A DNA stretch of 48,587 nt from Protostelium mycophagum (GCA_002081555.1 MZNV01000014.1:1-48587), one strand, 5' to 3'; shown: positions 1-12,670, numbered from the stretch's first letter. Program-made: numbers and translations. The notes: a model not told the origin generated them from the sequence alone.

Positions 1-30
1 TTTTGATATCTTACTTCAGCACAAGCAATT

Positions 31-215
31 AGTGAAATTGCTGTGCGAGGCAATTTTGAAAAATCATTTGAAGCACATTATGTTTACAATTGCCACGTGC
101 GGCAATTTTGAAAAAAATTTTGGTGTTCACTTTATATCTATAATTGCCGCGTACAGCAATTTCAAAGTTTTTTTTGATATTCACTTTATATCTACAATTG
201 ATGTGCAGGGTCAAT
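31..215. repeat. short tandem repeat, unit about 53 bp
   Basis: The word AATTG followed by a GC-richer core and then CAATTT recurs with starts near 36, 88, 142 and 196, giving a period of 52-54 bp and about 3.5 units. Each unit holds an imperfect inverted repeat (AATTGC...GCAATT) and an AT-rich spacer. Short ORFs on both strands here are by-products of the repeat. No function is visible. Confidence 0.7.
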
Positions 216-346
216 AGCATAGTCACTATTGTGTTCTTAGAGTAATTGAGGAGAACCACCTCAAACACAGCGCAGTGGCATATGAAAAAGCTTCTGCAAT
301 CTATGAAATTTCCTATTGATTTATTTCACAAACTCATTTGTCACAG

Positions 347-697
347 GCGCAACAAGGGTTCACTAGAGCAGACATTGTCACTCACAAGTTTGTTTGCAGC
401 TTTATGGACTTGAGTGCTGCTTTGGTCAATTGTCCTGACTTGCTCAAATTGGTGTACAAGTCAGGGTATCAATACACCATCAACACATTCACAGACATCA
501 AGCACTCCCGGTTGACAAAGAAGGAGTACAAGCTAGAACAAAAGAAACTGGTTCTTGAAATGCTGGTAAATTACAAAGATGTAATGCACAAAGACTTGAG
601 TACTGCTACATTCTGCAAAAATGTACAGCACATTGAAGTTGTTCAGCACTTTTTGGACTTCATGCAAGATGACAAGAAACTGAAGGAAGACAAGTAA
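347..697 (+). CDS. open exon of an unrecognised gene (copy A of the repeat)
   Basis: Copy A is the only one of the three that stays open throughout. It reads from a likely acceptor (TTTGTCACAG) at 346 for about 115 codons, rich in Lys, Asp and Leu, to GACAAGTAAGG. That end can be read either as a 5' splice site (GTAAGG at 694) or as a TAA stop at 695-697. No ATG lies at the start, so this is an internal or last exon, not a whole gene. No domain is recognised, and the charged, helix-prone C-terminal half gives no clue to function. Copies B and C downstream share its first half. Confidence 0.35.
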   Translation, partial: AQQGFTRADIVTHKFVCSFMDLSAALVNCPDLLKLVYKSGYQYTINTFTDIKHSRLTKKEYKLEQKKLVLEMLVNYKDVMHKDLSTATFCKNVQHIEVVQHFLDFMQDDKKLKEDK

Positions 698-762
698 GGT
701 TTTATATGATTTTTCAGGATTGCTGCTGACAGAAAGCTACAAAGTAAGTATTAGTGTAAATA

Positions 763-1328
763 TGATTTATTTCACCAACTCATTTGTCACAGGCACAACA
801 AGGATTCACTGCAGACATTGTCACTCACAAGTTTGTTTGCAGCTATAGACTTGAGTGCTGCTTTAGTCAATTGTCCTGACTTGCTCAAATCAGTGTACAA
901 GTCAGGGTATCAATACACCATCAACATGTTCACAGACACCAAGTACTCCCAGTTGAGATTGAGACATCAATTGTTGATAATGGCACCACTTTTTGTCATC
1001 AAGTGGAAATCCAATCTATCAAAAGACGTGCTCAAGTATATTTGGATCAGATTGGCTACAACACCAGTATTCTGACTTGCACGTGTCTAAGCTAATGGAA
1101 TCTACACACCTCATAAGCCTCCCAGAACCAGTCTACAAACAATGCCAGATTCATCACAATAATAATGATAAGTTTTTGCTGATCTCATATCTCTTGAGGA
1201 CAAACAAGCTTATCATAAAGGCAGAGGGTATCTCAATGTCAGCTCTCTTAGAACATAAGCCACAAAAGGAATAAATATACAAGTATTATGTACAATTTTA
1301 TCTTGTGTTGTAGTTCAATTCCCAACCT
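763..1328 (+). pseudogene. degenerate exon copy B
   Basis: This is a copy of the exon-like block at 347-697. It keeps the upstream acceptor context and the coding-like middle (the stretch encoding VNCPDLLK is recognisable). Small length differences relative to copy A break the frame near the start, and the 3' half is unrelated to copy A. It is nearly the same as copy C 634 bp downstream. It is probably non-functional as a protein-coding exon. Confidence 0.45.
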
Positions 1329-1396
1329 TATTCTACAAGCAGCCCTCCGTTTCGCGATCTGCGACTTCTGCATCTGCAATATATGTAAGTTTGTAT

Positions 1397-1962
1397 TGAT
1401 TTATTTCACCAACTCATTTGTCACAGGCACAACAAGGATTCACTGCAGACATTGTCACTCACAAGTTTGTTTGCAGCTATAGACTTGAGTGCTGCTTTAG
1501 TCAATTGTCCTGACTTGCTCAAATCAGTGTACAAGTCAGGGTATCAATACACCATCAACATGTTCACAGACACCAAGTACTCCCAGTTGAGATTGAGACA
1601 TCAATTGTTGATAATGGCACCACTTTTTGTCATCAAGTGGAAATCCAATCTATCAAAAGACGTGCTCAAGTATATTTGGATCAGATTGGCTACAACACCA
1701 GTATTCTGACTTGCACGTGTCTAAGCTAATGGAATCTACACACCTCATAAGCCTCCTGGAACCAGTCTACAAACAACGCCAGATTCATCACGACAACAAT
1801 GATAAGTTTTTGCTGATCTTGTATCTCTTAAGGACAAACAAGCTTATAATGAAGGCAGAGGGTATCTCAATATCAGCTCTCTTAGAACACAAGCACAAAG
1901 GAATAAACATACAAATATTATGTACAATCTTATCTTGTGTTGTAGTTCAATTCCCCCAACGT
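1397..1962 (+). pseudogene. degenerate exon copy C
   Basis: This copy repeats copy B. The first ~357 bp look identical, and the second part differs by scattered substitutions and one short length change. That step from no difference to several suggests either very recent partial gene conversion or selection on the first half. It has the same broken frame as copy B. Confidence 0.45.
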
Positions 1963-2276
1963 TATTATGACCAACTGTGAGCAGCAAGTGTAACTTTTTA
2001 CTTCAAGGAAGGTCAGAATTAGCTCTCTCCTGTGGACTTCATGGGTCGATGATGTGTTTCTGTGTGGTGTATGAATAAATTCAATCCTAATGGTAAGATG
2101 AGAACAAATATTAAGACATCCCTTGTTCTTTTGTTATCGTGTCAAAGGCTTGCAGCACTCCCACCCTTTAACTTCCTGCCCAGTGGGAAAGTTTTGTCAG
2201 CATCACCTTTGATTATAAAGAGAACAGATACACCCGTGCTGTAAGTCTAATCAATAAAGCAAGAGCTGACGCCTCT

Positions 2277-2554
2277 AGGGTGGTTACCTCGGTCAGTTTG
2301 GTAAGGTCCTCCAATCTCTTGACCCCGAGTCTGGCTCTTCTGGCCCTTTCATTGTGTACTATGCTGATAACCAGACCGAGTACTGGTCTACCACAGTGGG
2401 ATTTTGCCAAGCCATCAAAGGTGATGATGCCTCCTAGAAGAAATTTGGTTTCTTGGACATGAACCACATGAACAAATTCGCTTGCTTTGCTGGAAAATGT
2501 GATCATAGCAACTCTTTTGGGTACCAGAAAGAGGAGGGATCCATGGTGAGTGAA
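2277..2554 (+). pseudogene. decayed exon of an unrecognised gene
   Basis: Reading GGT GGT TAC CTC GGT... from about 2279 gives a protein-like stretch with hydrophobic and aromatic periodicity (for example GPFIVYYADNQTEYW, then FLDMNHMNKFACFAGK). One in-frame stop interrupts it, and it ends at ATG followed by GTGAGTG, which looks like a 5' splice site. Composition and the splice-like end suggest a host exon that has decayed. I do not recognise the family. A long open frame on the opposite strand (2213-2560) lacks these features and is taken as its shadow. Confidence 0.35.
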
Positions 2555-2572
2555 AAACAAAAATTGGTTTGA

Positions 2573-2692
2573 CGTTGCGTCATCACAAACATTGGGATCG
2601 GAAATAGTGGTTAAAGCAAAAGTTGTGCTTCTTACCGCAGATCACATCGGAGATCTGCGTTAACAGCTATTTCCACTGTTGATGACGCAACG
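2573..2692. mobile_element. 120-bp foldback/MITE-like element, copy 1
   Basis: The ends are inverted: CGTTGCGTCATCA at 2573 pairs with TGATGACGCAACG at the right end, and homology continues inward (GGAAATAG on the left, CTATTTCC on the right). The centre holds a second palindrome (CGCAGATC...GATCTGCG). With a copy of identical length 588 bp downstream and no coding capacity, this fits a non-autonomous DNA element. No clear target-site duplication is seen. Confidence 0.7.
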
Positions 2693-3160
2693 CAGGAAAT
2701 CTGTGCCAGCACCAATGGTCAACAGCTCCTGTCTGTTAATCTCTTTAATGTAAAGTTAGAAACCAAACTTCTCTTTGAGTTTGGTGAGTTCCAGAGATTG
2801 AATCACACTCTTTCCTCTAGAAACCTCAAAGGGATTCCCTGCCAGGATCTTTGAGCGATTTGCAATAAAGGACCAAGTTGTCCATAACTGATGACAAAGG
2901 GGTTTCTGTTTTTCTATCATTAAACCAGCACCAACCACACTTATGATTGTGTTGACAATTTCTTGATTTTACAACTGATCTCATATTTGTGACAGTGTAA
3001 TCAAGTGAAGGTTGCAGATAGATGTAAATTACTTACCAGTGCCATCAGTGCCAGATATGGGATGTTGATTGCAATGAATCTGCAGAGCCATAGAATCCCC
3101 TGCATAGTGGAGAGAAAAAAGCACAATGTGCAAGCTCCAACCATCTACAATAATTTAGAC

Positions 3161-3280
3161 TGTTGCGTTGTCACAAACATCGGGATTAGAAATAGCAGTT
3201 AAAGCAAAAGTTGTGCTTCTTACTGCAGATAATATCAGAGATCTACAATAAACACTATTTCCACTGTTGACAATGCAACA
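3161..3280. mobile_element. 120-bp foldback/MITE-like element, copy 2
   Basis: This is the same length as copy 1 and collinear with it, including a shared internal block (AGCAAAAGTTGTGCTTCTTA). Its termini are TGTTGCGTTGTCA and TGACAATGCAACA, inverted with one mismatch. The central palindrome is weaker than in copy 1, so this copy is the more diverged. It has no coding capacity. Confidence 0.7.
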
Positions 3281-3818
3281 ATTTCACAAGGCAGACTGGT
3301 TCTCAGAACTTTGGCATCTAATCTTCCTCTGAATGCCAGATGTCTGACCATGAGGACTACAGTTCTCTGTGTGAGCAGACTCATGTCATCCCAAGGTCCT
3401 GACTTGAGAATCCTGACTTGGCAGCAGCAGATAATATTGGAGGCTGAGATTGTAGTCTAAACATCTTAGCTACTGAGAAGTTAGTTCCCTCTGAGTCAAG
3501 ATCCCAAATCAATTGCGTGGTACATAGAGTATCTGGACTGCATCCTACTGGATAAGGCAACTTGTGTACAGCTACATGGTACAATTCCTTTTCCGTCTGT
3601 TCTACATTCTCTGAAGTATGGATGGGTGTGTGAGTTATCTGCCCAGGAGACAGAGGTGCTAGGAGGAGAGCCTCACAGTGGACGGATGATGCAAGTGAAC
3701 CACAAACAATACCAAATGAATACGAAAAAACAGCGTTGTAGCCGGAGAATTCATAAATCCCGGGAACTGAGAAGCGAACGGAAGATTCTCTCAGACACCA
3801 GCACACCCAGAAAAAGTC
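3281..3818. other. non-coding stretch upstream of TDO
   Basis: The longest open frame here (minus strand, about 3381-3875) overlaps the TDO start codon and shows no domain or splice logic. I see no gene. The last 100-200 bp must hold the TDO promoter and 5' leader. Confidence 0.4.
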
Positions 3819-5930
<2,112 letters not shown>

Positions 5931-6059
5931 ACGCTCTGCATTTTATTCTTCTTGTCTTGCATCTTTTGTGAGACTTTGAAGAGTTGTCCACAGGCCGCAT
6001 CTAAAGAGGTCTCAGCGGTTGTCAATCACAGTGAATAGTCCAGTGGAAAAATGAATTAT
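5931..6059. other. convergent intergenic gap TDO/RlmN
   Basis: This is a short AT-rich gap between two convergent genes. No open frame or repeat of note is seen. Confidence 0.4.
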
Positions 6060-8021
6060 TTAAATCTTGATACCGGTTTTTTGCACTAAAAACAGAAAGA
6101 AAACGCGTCTTGGACGCGATAAAACACTTTGCAACCAAATAAATCCAAAATTATATCTTGATAAAACTGCAGCAGAATCTTGAAGATGAGCACACAACAA
6201 AATGCAATCGCATGATCATGGATAAAGAGATGTGACATCATGACCACCTATTTCAACACCAAATGATCTTCTCGCCGTGACACTGATTCCCTTGGATGTT
6301 AACATGCTCATGAACCGGTTCAAATTGATCTCTTCTGTCTGTACAAATTCCGGCGCGATTCCTGCAGGACGAGTCAGTGACATGTGATGACGTCATCGTT
6401 CATGGAACACGTCAAGTCTTAGTTCACAAAAGATTAAAAGAGGTTCTCACCTTCTGCAGGATTATACCTCAGTAGATTAATATGGAAAAGATGTCTGACA
6501 GACGTGTCAATCCTGTTGATTAGATCTCTGATGGCTTCGGCGTGCTCCTCTCTGTCATTGAACCCGTCCAGCACCAGATACGCCATGAATATCTTTCTGT
6601 GTGTTTTTTTGGCGTGTTCTTCAAGCGAAGACATCACATTTGGGAGGGGGTAGATCTTGTTGGTTGGTACGAGGATGTTGCGCTGCTCTTCAAATGGGGA
6701 ATGCAGAGAGAAGGCGATGTTGACTTGGGGGAAATCACGTGTCAGCCTCTCTATTCCAGGAATGATGCCTGTTTTTTTTAATATTTTTTACATTTTGTGG
6801 TATCTTTGTGCGTCTTTTTTATTATTTTTGTAATGTTTTTTGTGCATCTTTTTGATTTTTTGTATTTTGGAATCTCCTGCAACACACACGGAGCTGTATC
6901 AAAAAATATATAAAAAAGTATTCTGGCAACAGCAAACACCGAAAATACTGTTTTATGGAGAATAAATTGACTTGAATGGTGTCGTGTGTCTTACCGACTG
7001 TGCTGATGCTGAGTTTTCTGTCGGGCATATGGAACAGGCTCTCGTCTGTGAGCATTCCTAATGCATCAAAAACTCTGGGATTCTGCAGAGCTTCCCCCAT
7101 ACCTTCAAATCATTAATATTGTTTCTACACTCGAGATTACAAGTCAGAATTATAGTGACTGTCGCTGTAAAGGCTGGTGTGATGCGAATCTTATTTTATG
7201 GAGACAGATTCTGTTCCCATCTTCCAGTGGAGCTGTGACGCGGAGCCGAAAATCAAGAGTATATTTTGGTACAACCGGTGTATATGTGCAAAATTGCAGC
7301 CCAAAAAAAGAAATAGTACCATTGTAATTGCAATATTTTTACGTATCCGAAGCTGTTTCGGACATGTTTTTCGTGATTTTTGGCAAGGCAGAAAATCAAA
7401 TACACTTGAAGAATAAGAAGATCAACGAAAATCTCACCCATAAAACTGACGCTGTCAACTTTGTTGTTGTTCTGTTTAAAATATAAAATTTGGTCGGTGA
7501 TCTCATCTGCTGTGAGTTGTCTCTTGAATCCAACCGCTCCCGTAGCACAGAAATTACACTTCAATGCACAGCCCACCTTTTTCATCATTAACATCAGGTA
7601 ACTACATCACAATATAAATGTCAAAGCTCACCTGACTGGAAATACACAAAGAAGTCTTTCCATTGTTGAATTTCATGTATACTGATTCAATGCTCTGTCC
7701 GTCATAAAGACGAAATAACATCTTAACGGCCTGGCTACTGTGATTAATAGAAGCAGCTTTCAGCGTAAGTGTGTTGTCACCCAGGTCCTCCACCAATTTA
7801 TCTTTCAATGTTTTTGGCAGACCAGTGATCTCAGAGTATTTCTTAACTCCATTCTGAAAAATGGCAGTCTTGATCTGTTTCAAACGATATTCTGGTTCTT
7901 TGAGAGATTGCAATATGTTGGTGATCCGGTCTATCCGAAGTGATTTGTATGAGGGTTTGGCTGTGTTGTTGATGACTTTGGAAGAGGCTACTTCACCAAC
8001 AGCGACAGCTCGTGAAGCCAT
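6060..8021 (-). CDS. RlmN/Cfr-family radical-SAM RNA methyltransferase
   Basis: Bacterial RlmN methylates C2 of an adenosine in 23S rRNA and some tRNAs; eukaryotic homologues are thought to act on organellar or tRNA targets. Exons on the minus strand: 8021-7632, 7576-7438, 7102-6995, 6768-6451, about 6371-6248, and an uncertain last exon. The 4Fe-4S/SAM motif is clear: [14 protein letters not shown], spliced across the first intron. [11 protein letters not shown] (the GEP-like motif), [16 protein letters not shown] and the late [10 protein letters not shown] block follow. Family members end with DAACGQL, where the Cys carries the methyl intermediate. My best splice (acceptor near 6178) gives EIDSAAVL instead, so this Cys is not visible. 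Either the last exon is mis-modelled or the enzyme is altered. The start ATG at 8021 is only 97 bp from the divergent NAF1 start. Confidence 0.85.
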
Positions 8022-8118
8022 ATTGATCAGGGTGATATGAAGGCAGAAAAAATTGGGAAGCGGACAGAAAATTTGAAACGCATATCGCCAACATCATCAT
8101 CTCAGACTTGCTGCAAAC
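8022..8118. promoter_or_regulatory. bidirectional promoter, RlmN-like / NAF1
   Basis: Only 97 bp separate the two divergent start codons, so both promoters must share this interval and parts of the flanking leaders. No TATA-like box is obvious. Confidence 0.5.
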
Positions 8119-9960
8119 ATGGAGAGCGAGCAGCAGATAGAGTGCCAAATACCTATAGATATGGAGAATGATAGGCAACAGTTTGATGGCCAACAGACAC
8201 CCATTGCCATACCACAGATATTCCCTGCTTCAACACCCGCTGTCCATCCTTCAATGACATCACACGTCAAAGAAGAAACAAACATGATCATGGAAGCAAC
8301 CATCAAAGAAGAGACGAATATGATCATGGAAACAACCACAGAACAACCAATACAAGCAATCACAGAATCCATAAAGGTGGATTCTATTGTGTTGGAGGGA
8401 CTTCCCCTCCTTCAAGCACAGCCAACAATGGAAGAAAATGTACCTATGGAGGAGAGTGATGCAGAGGAGAGCGATCTGGACATGGAAAGACAACTGGCAC
8501 GTGATGATGATGAAGATGAAATTGTCGGTCCGGTCAAGACACATAACGAGATCACGGTGAGAATACAGCAACGTAGACAATGAAACATTGTGGCCCTGCT
8601 ACTTCTTTCCAAACATCTAGATACACAACAACAATTGCTCTGTACAAAGAAATTTCCTTTATGGCATCAAAATCAGCTTCTGATCACAACAGACTCTGCC
8701 TCCAGCCACAAGAATAGAAATTCCTTCAAACGTATCCATCCAAAAAATGGGTTAGAACCTCAATCTCCATACCTTTGTTTGATGTTGATCAGGAAACATC
8801 TCTCACAGCGTAGACGACACATTGATCATCAAAGGAATGAAAGGACAGAAGACATTGGATTTAGACAGTGTCTTGTGCCGAGCGGACAGGGACTTTGTGG
8901 GCAAGGTGATTCATTCAGTCCCATCAATGAACAAAGAGCTCACTCATCACGCAGATAGAGGATGTCTTTGGGCCGATCAGTGATCCGTTTTATGTGATCA
9001 GATTCTTTGAAGGCCAAGACACACAATCTCTCGCACCCGTAATAATTTATTTTCATTTTATTTTTCGAAATTTAATTTTTCGCTTGAAAAGTGAAATTAA
9101 ATAAAACTTTCTCACTCAAATTTAAAAAGATAAATTCTCTTCATAATCCAATAAAAAGAATGGAAAAATAATTTTACTTTAATTGATATGATTTCAGGGC
9201 ACAGAAGTGTTTGTGGTGAGCGACATGTCCAGTTATGTTAACGAGATGGAAATATACCAGAAAGGCTCTGACGCTTCAAACGTTCACGACGAAGAGCCCC
9301 CACCAGAGGTCAATTCTTATTCCATCAAATACAAACAAAATATCTCCACGGAATAAAATCCGAAAGAATCTCTATTTCCAGGAAATGGAAATTAGAAAAA
9401 AAAAGATTAAAAAAAGATTAAAAAAAATTTAGGAATTGGAATATTCTGATGACGAACAAGAAGCACAAGCGAGGAAGGCGATTAACGCCAACAGAAAGAG
9501 AAAAAAAGAAAAAAGAGCGGCCGAAGCCGGTGAAAAAAAAACCGAGCCGAGGCCACAGAACAGAAACAGAAAGTCAAAACAGGTATTTAAATTCTGATTT
9601 TTGGCGGGAAAATGGGTGGTGACGAAGGGTCAGAACGGGATGGCGCAAGAACAAGCGAATGCGACCGAAACAACGAATCCTCCTATCTACAACGAGACGA
9701 TCCCCGCACCCACCGCCCCCGTCTACAACACGGCTCCCGCAGGAGTACCTGAGTACGCCCCGAGTTATGGATTCAACGCCTCTTTTCTGCAGAACAACCC
9801 CTACCAGGTGATTTTTGTACAACCCTTTACGTAGTGATGACGTCATGTACAGAGCGGCATGATCCCCGGGGCACAAACAAATATGCCTTCAGTGGCTTCG
9901 AGTGGTGCACAAGCGGCCCTCGCCGCGCTTGGTCTCGGCCTGCCCGCACCAAGAAACTAA
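8119..9960 (+). CDS. NAF1: H/ACA snoRNP assembly factor NAF1
   Basis: NAF1 is a nuclear chaperone that binds dyskerin/Cbf5 during H/ACA RNP assembly and is later replaced by GAR1. Exons: 8119-8556, 8693-8750, 8793-8905, 8955-9038, 9198-9308, 9433-9582, 9628-9807, 9853-9960. The N-terminus is acidic (ESDAEESDLDMERQ). The Gar1-like beta-barrel domain follows: TLPPATRIEIPSNVSIQKMG, DDTLIIKGMKGQKTLDLDSV, LCRADRDFVGKIEDVFGPIS, DPFYVIRFF, matching the NAF1 order. After YQKGSDASNVHDEEPPPE comes ELEYSDDEQEAQARK, as in other NAF1 proteins, then a basic segment and a Pro/Ala/Asn-rich tail. About 410 residues. The ATG at 8119 is supported by the acidic N-terminus and divergent spacing. The unspliced ORF at 8590-8958 is a frame artefact. 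Confidence 0.92.
9603..9611 (-). promoter_or_regulatory. E2F-like word GGCGGGAAA in a NAF1 intron
   Basis: This is one of eleven copies of TTTCCCGCC or its complement in the window. It lies in the 45-nt intron 9583-9627. A regulatory role is inference from the family of sites, not shown here. Confidence 0.3.
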
Positions 9961-10030
9961 TGAATACATTTTTCACGGCAGTTACCGCGACTCTCCTCGT
10001 CTCTTAATGCGAAAACCCACCAAGCGGCTC

Positions 10031-10036
10031 TTTATT
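10031..10036 (-). terminator. AATAAA poly(A) signal overlapping the MRPL46 stop codon
   Basis: On the minus strand the stop reads AAA-TAA-AGA, so TAA (10034-10032) lies within AATAAA. The gap to the convergent NAF1 stop is only 71 bp. Confidence 0.6.
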
Positions 10037-11584
10037 TGTCGTGTATGATGTCATAAAGATGGTCGTACTCTTCTCTTGGCAAATAATCTTTAAGCTCATC
10101 ACGTGTCAGCCACACATAGTCTTCGCATTTTCCCGCCTCTATATCTGGCTTTCCGTACATATACAGAGTAGAGAAATAGAAGATCTGCGGCTGTCAACCT
10201 CTATATAGAAAGAGATTCTTTTATTGATGGTGATGAATGATGATATGGAATGTGATGAAGGACAAAAGTTTTGTTCTGCGGCGCTGTCCTGCCGCACGTT
10301 GAATTTTCTTGTAGTTGTAGGCAAAAAAGTTTACTGCGGCTCTGCCGCAGTGTAGTGTTTGGTTTTAGTAATTTTCATTTTATTTTCTGCATGTTCATGA
10401 CATTAGTAGTCTACAAACACAACAAAAATCATGCTTCGGGGGGACAATAAGATATTCTATAAATAGACTAGACTCACTCTGTCATTGGGTTTCTCCTTCC
10501 CATTAGAGGGGACTTGGCGGAAATCAATGGGTGCATTTCCGAGAATGTGATGATCCACGTCATCGCCCAAAGTCTCTAACAGACCTCTGTTGGCTGTCTG
10601 AACTTGTCAAAAATAAAAGTCTTTGCCTCCGAACCTTTTTGATGCAGCTGCGATCAGCTGGTTGATAATCGATTGTTGGGAATTGCCAGGGTGAATCGGC
10701 TGTTGGTTTGATGAGCATGAAGAGGTTCTGTGTCAATTTACGGTACAAAGTTCTCACATTGCCCTTCTCATCCTCCTCTGTGATGAGAGGCCATATCTAT
10801 ATGATCATGTCATCTCCAGGTGATGATATGGACGGCATGTTCAGAATATTACCTTCTTTTCGACCTCGGTGTCTAAAATTCCCTTGGAATCATCATCCAT
10901 AGTCTTTTTTCTCTTGATGACTGGTGCAGCGTTGGCATTTTTCTTCTGCTGTTTCTTGCTTGTCTTTGCAGCTCTAAATTTGAGTTCCATTTCGAGTCTT
11001 AGTTCTGAAGCTTCCTCCCAAGCTTTCATATTCTCAGCAGCTCTTTCTGCCTTTTCATATTTAGATAAAGAGATGTGATGATCATTAATCACGATGGTTT
11101 CAATAGAATGTAGATTACCTCCCAATCAATGAGATCCTGCTGCCACTTTGGTTTAATTTCTACAAGAGGCAAACGTTTCAGCATGAGAGCCACACGAATG
11201 TTATAATCTAATTGTGAAGTATCAAGGGGTAACACGGACAGATCAACCTGCCTTCTTGAAAATGTGTTCGAGTTGTGATTTGATTACCTTCTTTTGTTTG
11301 GCACGGAGTGCCTTCAATGGGTTTGGGTTCTTAAAAACGAGCTTCTCCTCCTCTACTGCTTCTACTGGAGCTGCTGCAGGGGTAGCTGGTGCTTTGGGAG
11401 CATCCTTCTTCGGTTTCAGATCTTTCTTGTCATCCTTTTCTTTCTTCTTGTCCTCTGCATAACCACGAGCAGGTATGGAATGAGATACGATTGTGGCACC
11501 GGTAAAAATGGATGTAGATGGACGAGCTGAAACGTTAGGGCCACTTAGGGAGTGAACCCTCTTGGACATCAGTCGAGGCAACAT
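10032..11584 (-). CDS. MRPL46: mitochondrial ribosomal protein L46 (Nudix-fold)
   Basis: This is a mitochondrial large-subunit ribosomal protein with a degenerate Nudix fold. Exons on the minus strand: 11584-11288, 11247-11119, 11050-10853, 10796-10635, 10602-10478, 10184-10032. The start MLPRLMSKRVHSLSG is a good mitochondrial presequence, and an upstream non-ATG extension was rejected. The next exon reads RVALMLKRLPLVEIKPKWQQ, then a charged helix (WEEASELRLEMELKFRA), then LITEEDEKGNVRTLYRKLTQ and ETLGDDVDHHILGNAP. That last stretch matches the ETL...LGNAP block of L46. The end is YFSTLYMYGKPDIEAG and VWLTRDELKDYLP. The 293-nt intron 10477-10185 is far longer than its neighbours and carries two GC hairpins. 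Confidence 0.9.
10276..10296. repeat. GC hairpin in the long MRPL46 intron (imperfect)
   Basis: CTGCGGC, a spacer, then TCCTGCCGCA forms an imperfect inverted repeat in the 293-nt intron, related to the cleaner copy at 10334. Confidence 0.5.
10334..10350. repeat. GC hairpin in the long MRPL46 intron (perfect)
   Basis: CTGCGGC-TCT-GCCGCAG is a perfect 7-bp inverted repeat with a 3-nt loop. It is the best copy of the hairpin family. Confidence 0.7.
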
Positions 11585-12670
11585 GGCGATCTGATCTGAT
11601 CTGATCGCCAAAAATTAATTTCCGGCCTTCTACAAGGAGCAAAAATAAAATTTTTCTGGGATTGATTGTCTCAATCGAAGATATCTATCTGACAATGCTG
11701 AATGGTCGTGCGATAAAAGAAGCACGACCAACGAACCGGCGGAAAAATAGAATTACAATTGTAAAAAGACGTTGAAACGGACATATTTTCCCGCCAAAAT
11801 TCGTCGAAAGACGTTGAACAAGCTTGCACGTTCTGTGTAGTGGGTCATTGGTTGTTAGCGTGTCGTTGCTTCTTGCATGTTTTGCTCTGTTAGAGCTTCA
11901 TAGTCGTTTTCAATTCTCAGCGAGAGGAGTCCCACCCTCCCACCCTCGTTGTTCTCTGTATTCTGGGGCGGAAAATTTCTCATCACGTGTCAGGTGTACA
12001 CTGGAGAGAAGTAAAAAAGGGAAGAGAGATGCTGGGTGTTTTTTATCGGAGAAGTGAAACGACTTTTCCCCACGTACCGTCACGGGTTTTTCAAAAGGCG
12101 CTGGACACTTTGAGAGAACTGCGGTCGACGAAGGAAAGAAGAGTTTGGAGAAAAAGAGCAAATTTAGACAAAATTTATTAGAAGGAAGATTTCTGGCTGG
12201 TGTGATAAACAACGACGTCATACGTCATCATCAAGTCGTTTTCAATTCTTTTGTAGCCGGTTCATAGCACCTTGATCCTTGCATTTTGGCAGAGGTTGTA
12301 ATTAATGCATTCAAAACATCTATTGAATTCACGAATTTCATTTCAACGATTGCGGAGCAGTCATGCAAGCTCAATTGTAATTCCTTACCGTGACTAGCAA
12401 AAACTGGCGTAAAATTAACGGGCTAGCCTGCTTGCAGTGCCTTGCAAAATGATTCTGGTACAAAAGAAGCTTGCACGGGACTTTGGCATATCCAGAGCAC
12501 CATTGAGTGAAATCTCAGGCTGCTTGATAAATTCAGCAGTTGGTGTGCCAGGTAGCCTTTTCGCATCCTCATCAAGTTCAGTAGCCTGTGTTTGAAAGGA
12601 AAAGTTGAGAGCAGGACGATCTTTTTGCGATCTACAACTTGAAATTCCCGCTCTTTTGTGCATTTGAAGA
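11585..12670. other. 1.1-kb divergent intergenic region MRPL46/HIRA
   Basis: No convincing gene is seen. Open frames at 11987-12181 (+), 11910-12221 (-) and 12415-12678 (-) have no recognisable domain. The last overlaps the HIRA start codon. The region contains a TTTCCCGCC word (11787-11795), an E-box (CACGTG near 11985) and a 30-bp sequence (11976-12005) that recurs upstream of the MFS gene with two mismatches. Confidence 0.5.
11976..12005. promoter_or_regulatory. 30-bp upstream sequence shared with the MFS gene
   Basis: The segment contains TTTCTCATCAC, GTGTCAGG and TGTACACTGGA. It matches the complement of 43421-43450 at 28 of 30 positions. Both sit in upstream regions, with an E-box-like centre. 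A regulatory role is inferred. Confidence 0.4.

Larger units (their letters stand above)
317..1962 (+). repeat. three-copy repeat carrying an exon-like block
   Basis: Three copies start at a common stretch (TGATTTATTTCAC, then a polypyrimidine tract and CAG): copy A at 317, copy B at 763, copy C at 1397. B and C are 634 bp apart. They look identical from about 763 to 1120 against 1397 to 1754, then differ at scattered positions until about 1328 and 1962. Copy A is more diverged and shares only the first ~200 bp. The CAG before GCACAACAAGG looks like a 3' splice site, so the repeats may be duplicated exons of a gene that starts left of the window, or fragments of a dispersed family. I do not recognise the product. 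Confidence 0.75.

Noticed and set aside
1-3800. Retroelement or virus-derived sequence in the repeat-rich left end
   Set aside because: No reverse transcriptase, integrase, capsid-like or long terminal repeat pattern was recognised; the repeats look like duplicated exons and small foldback elements.
8590-8958. 122-codon plus-strand frame inside NAF1
   Set aside because: It runs through two NAF1 introns and is out of frame with the conserved domain exons on both sides.
11910-12221. Pair of overlapping open frames between MRPL46 and HIRA
   Set aside because: They lie on opposite strands over the same DNA, without homology or splice sites.
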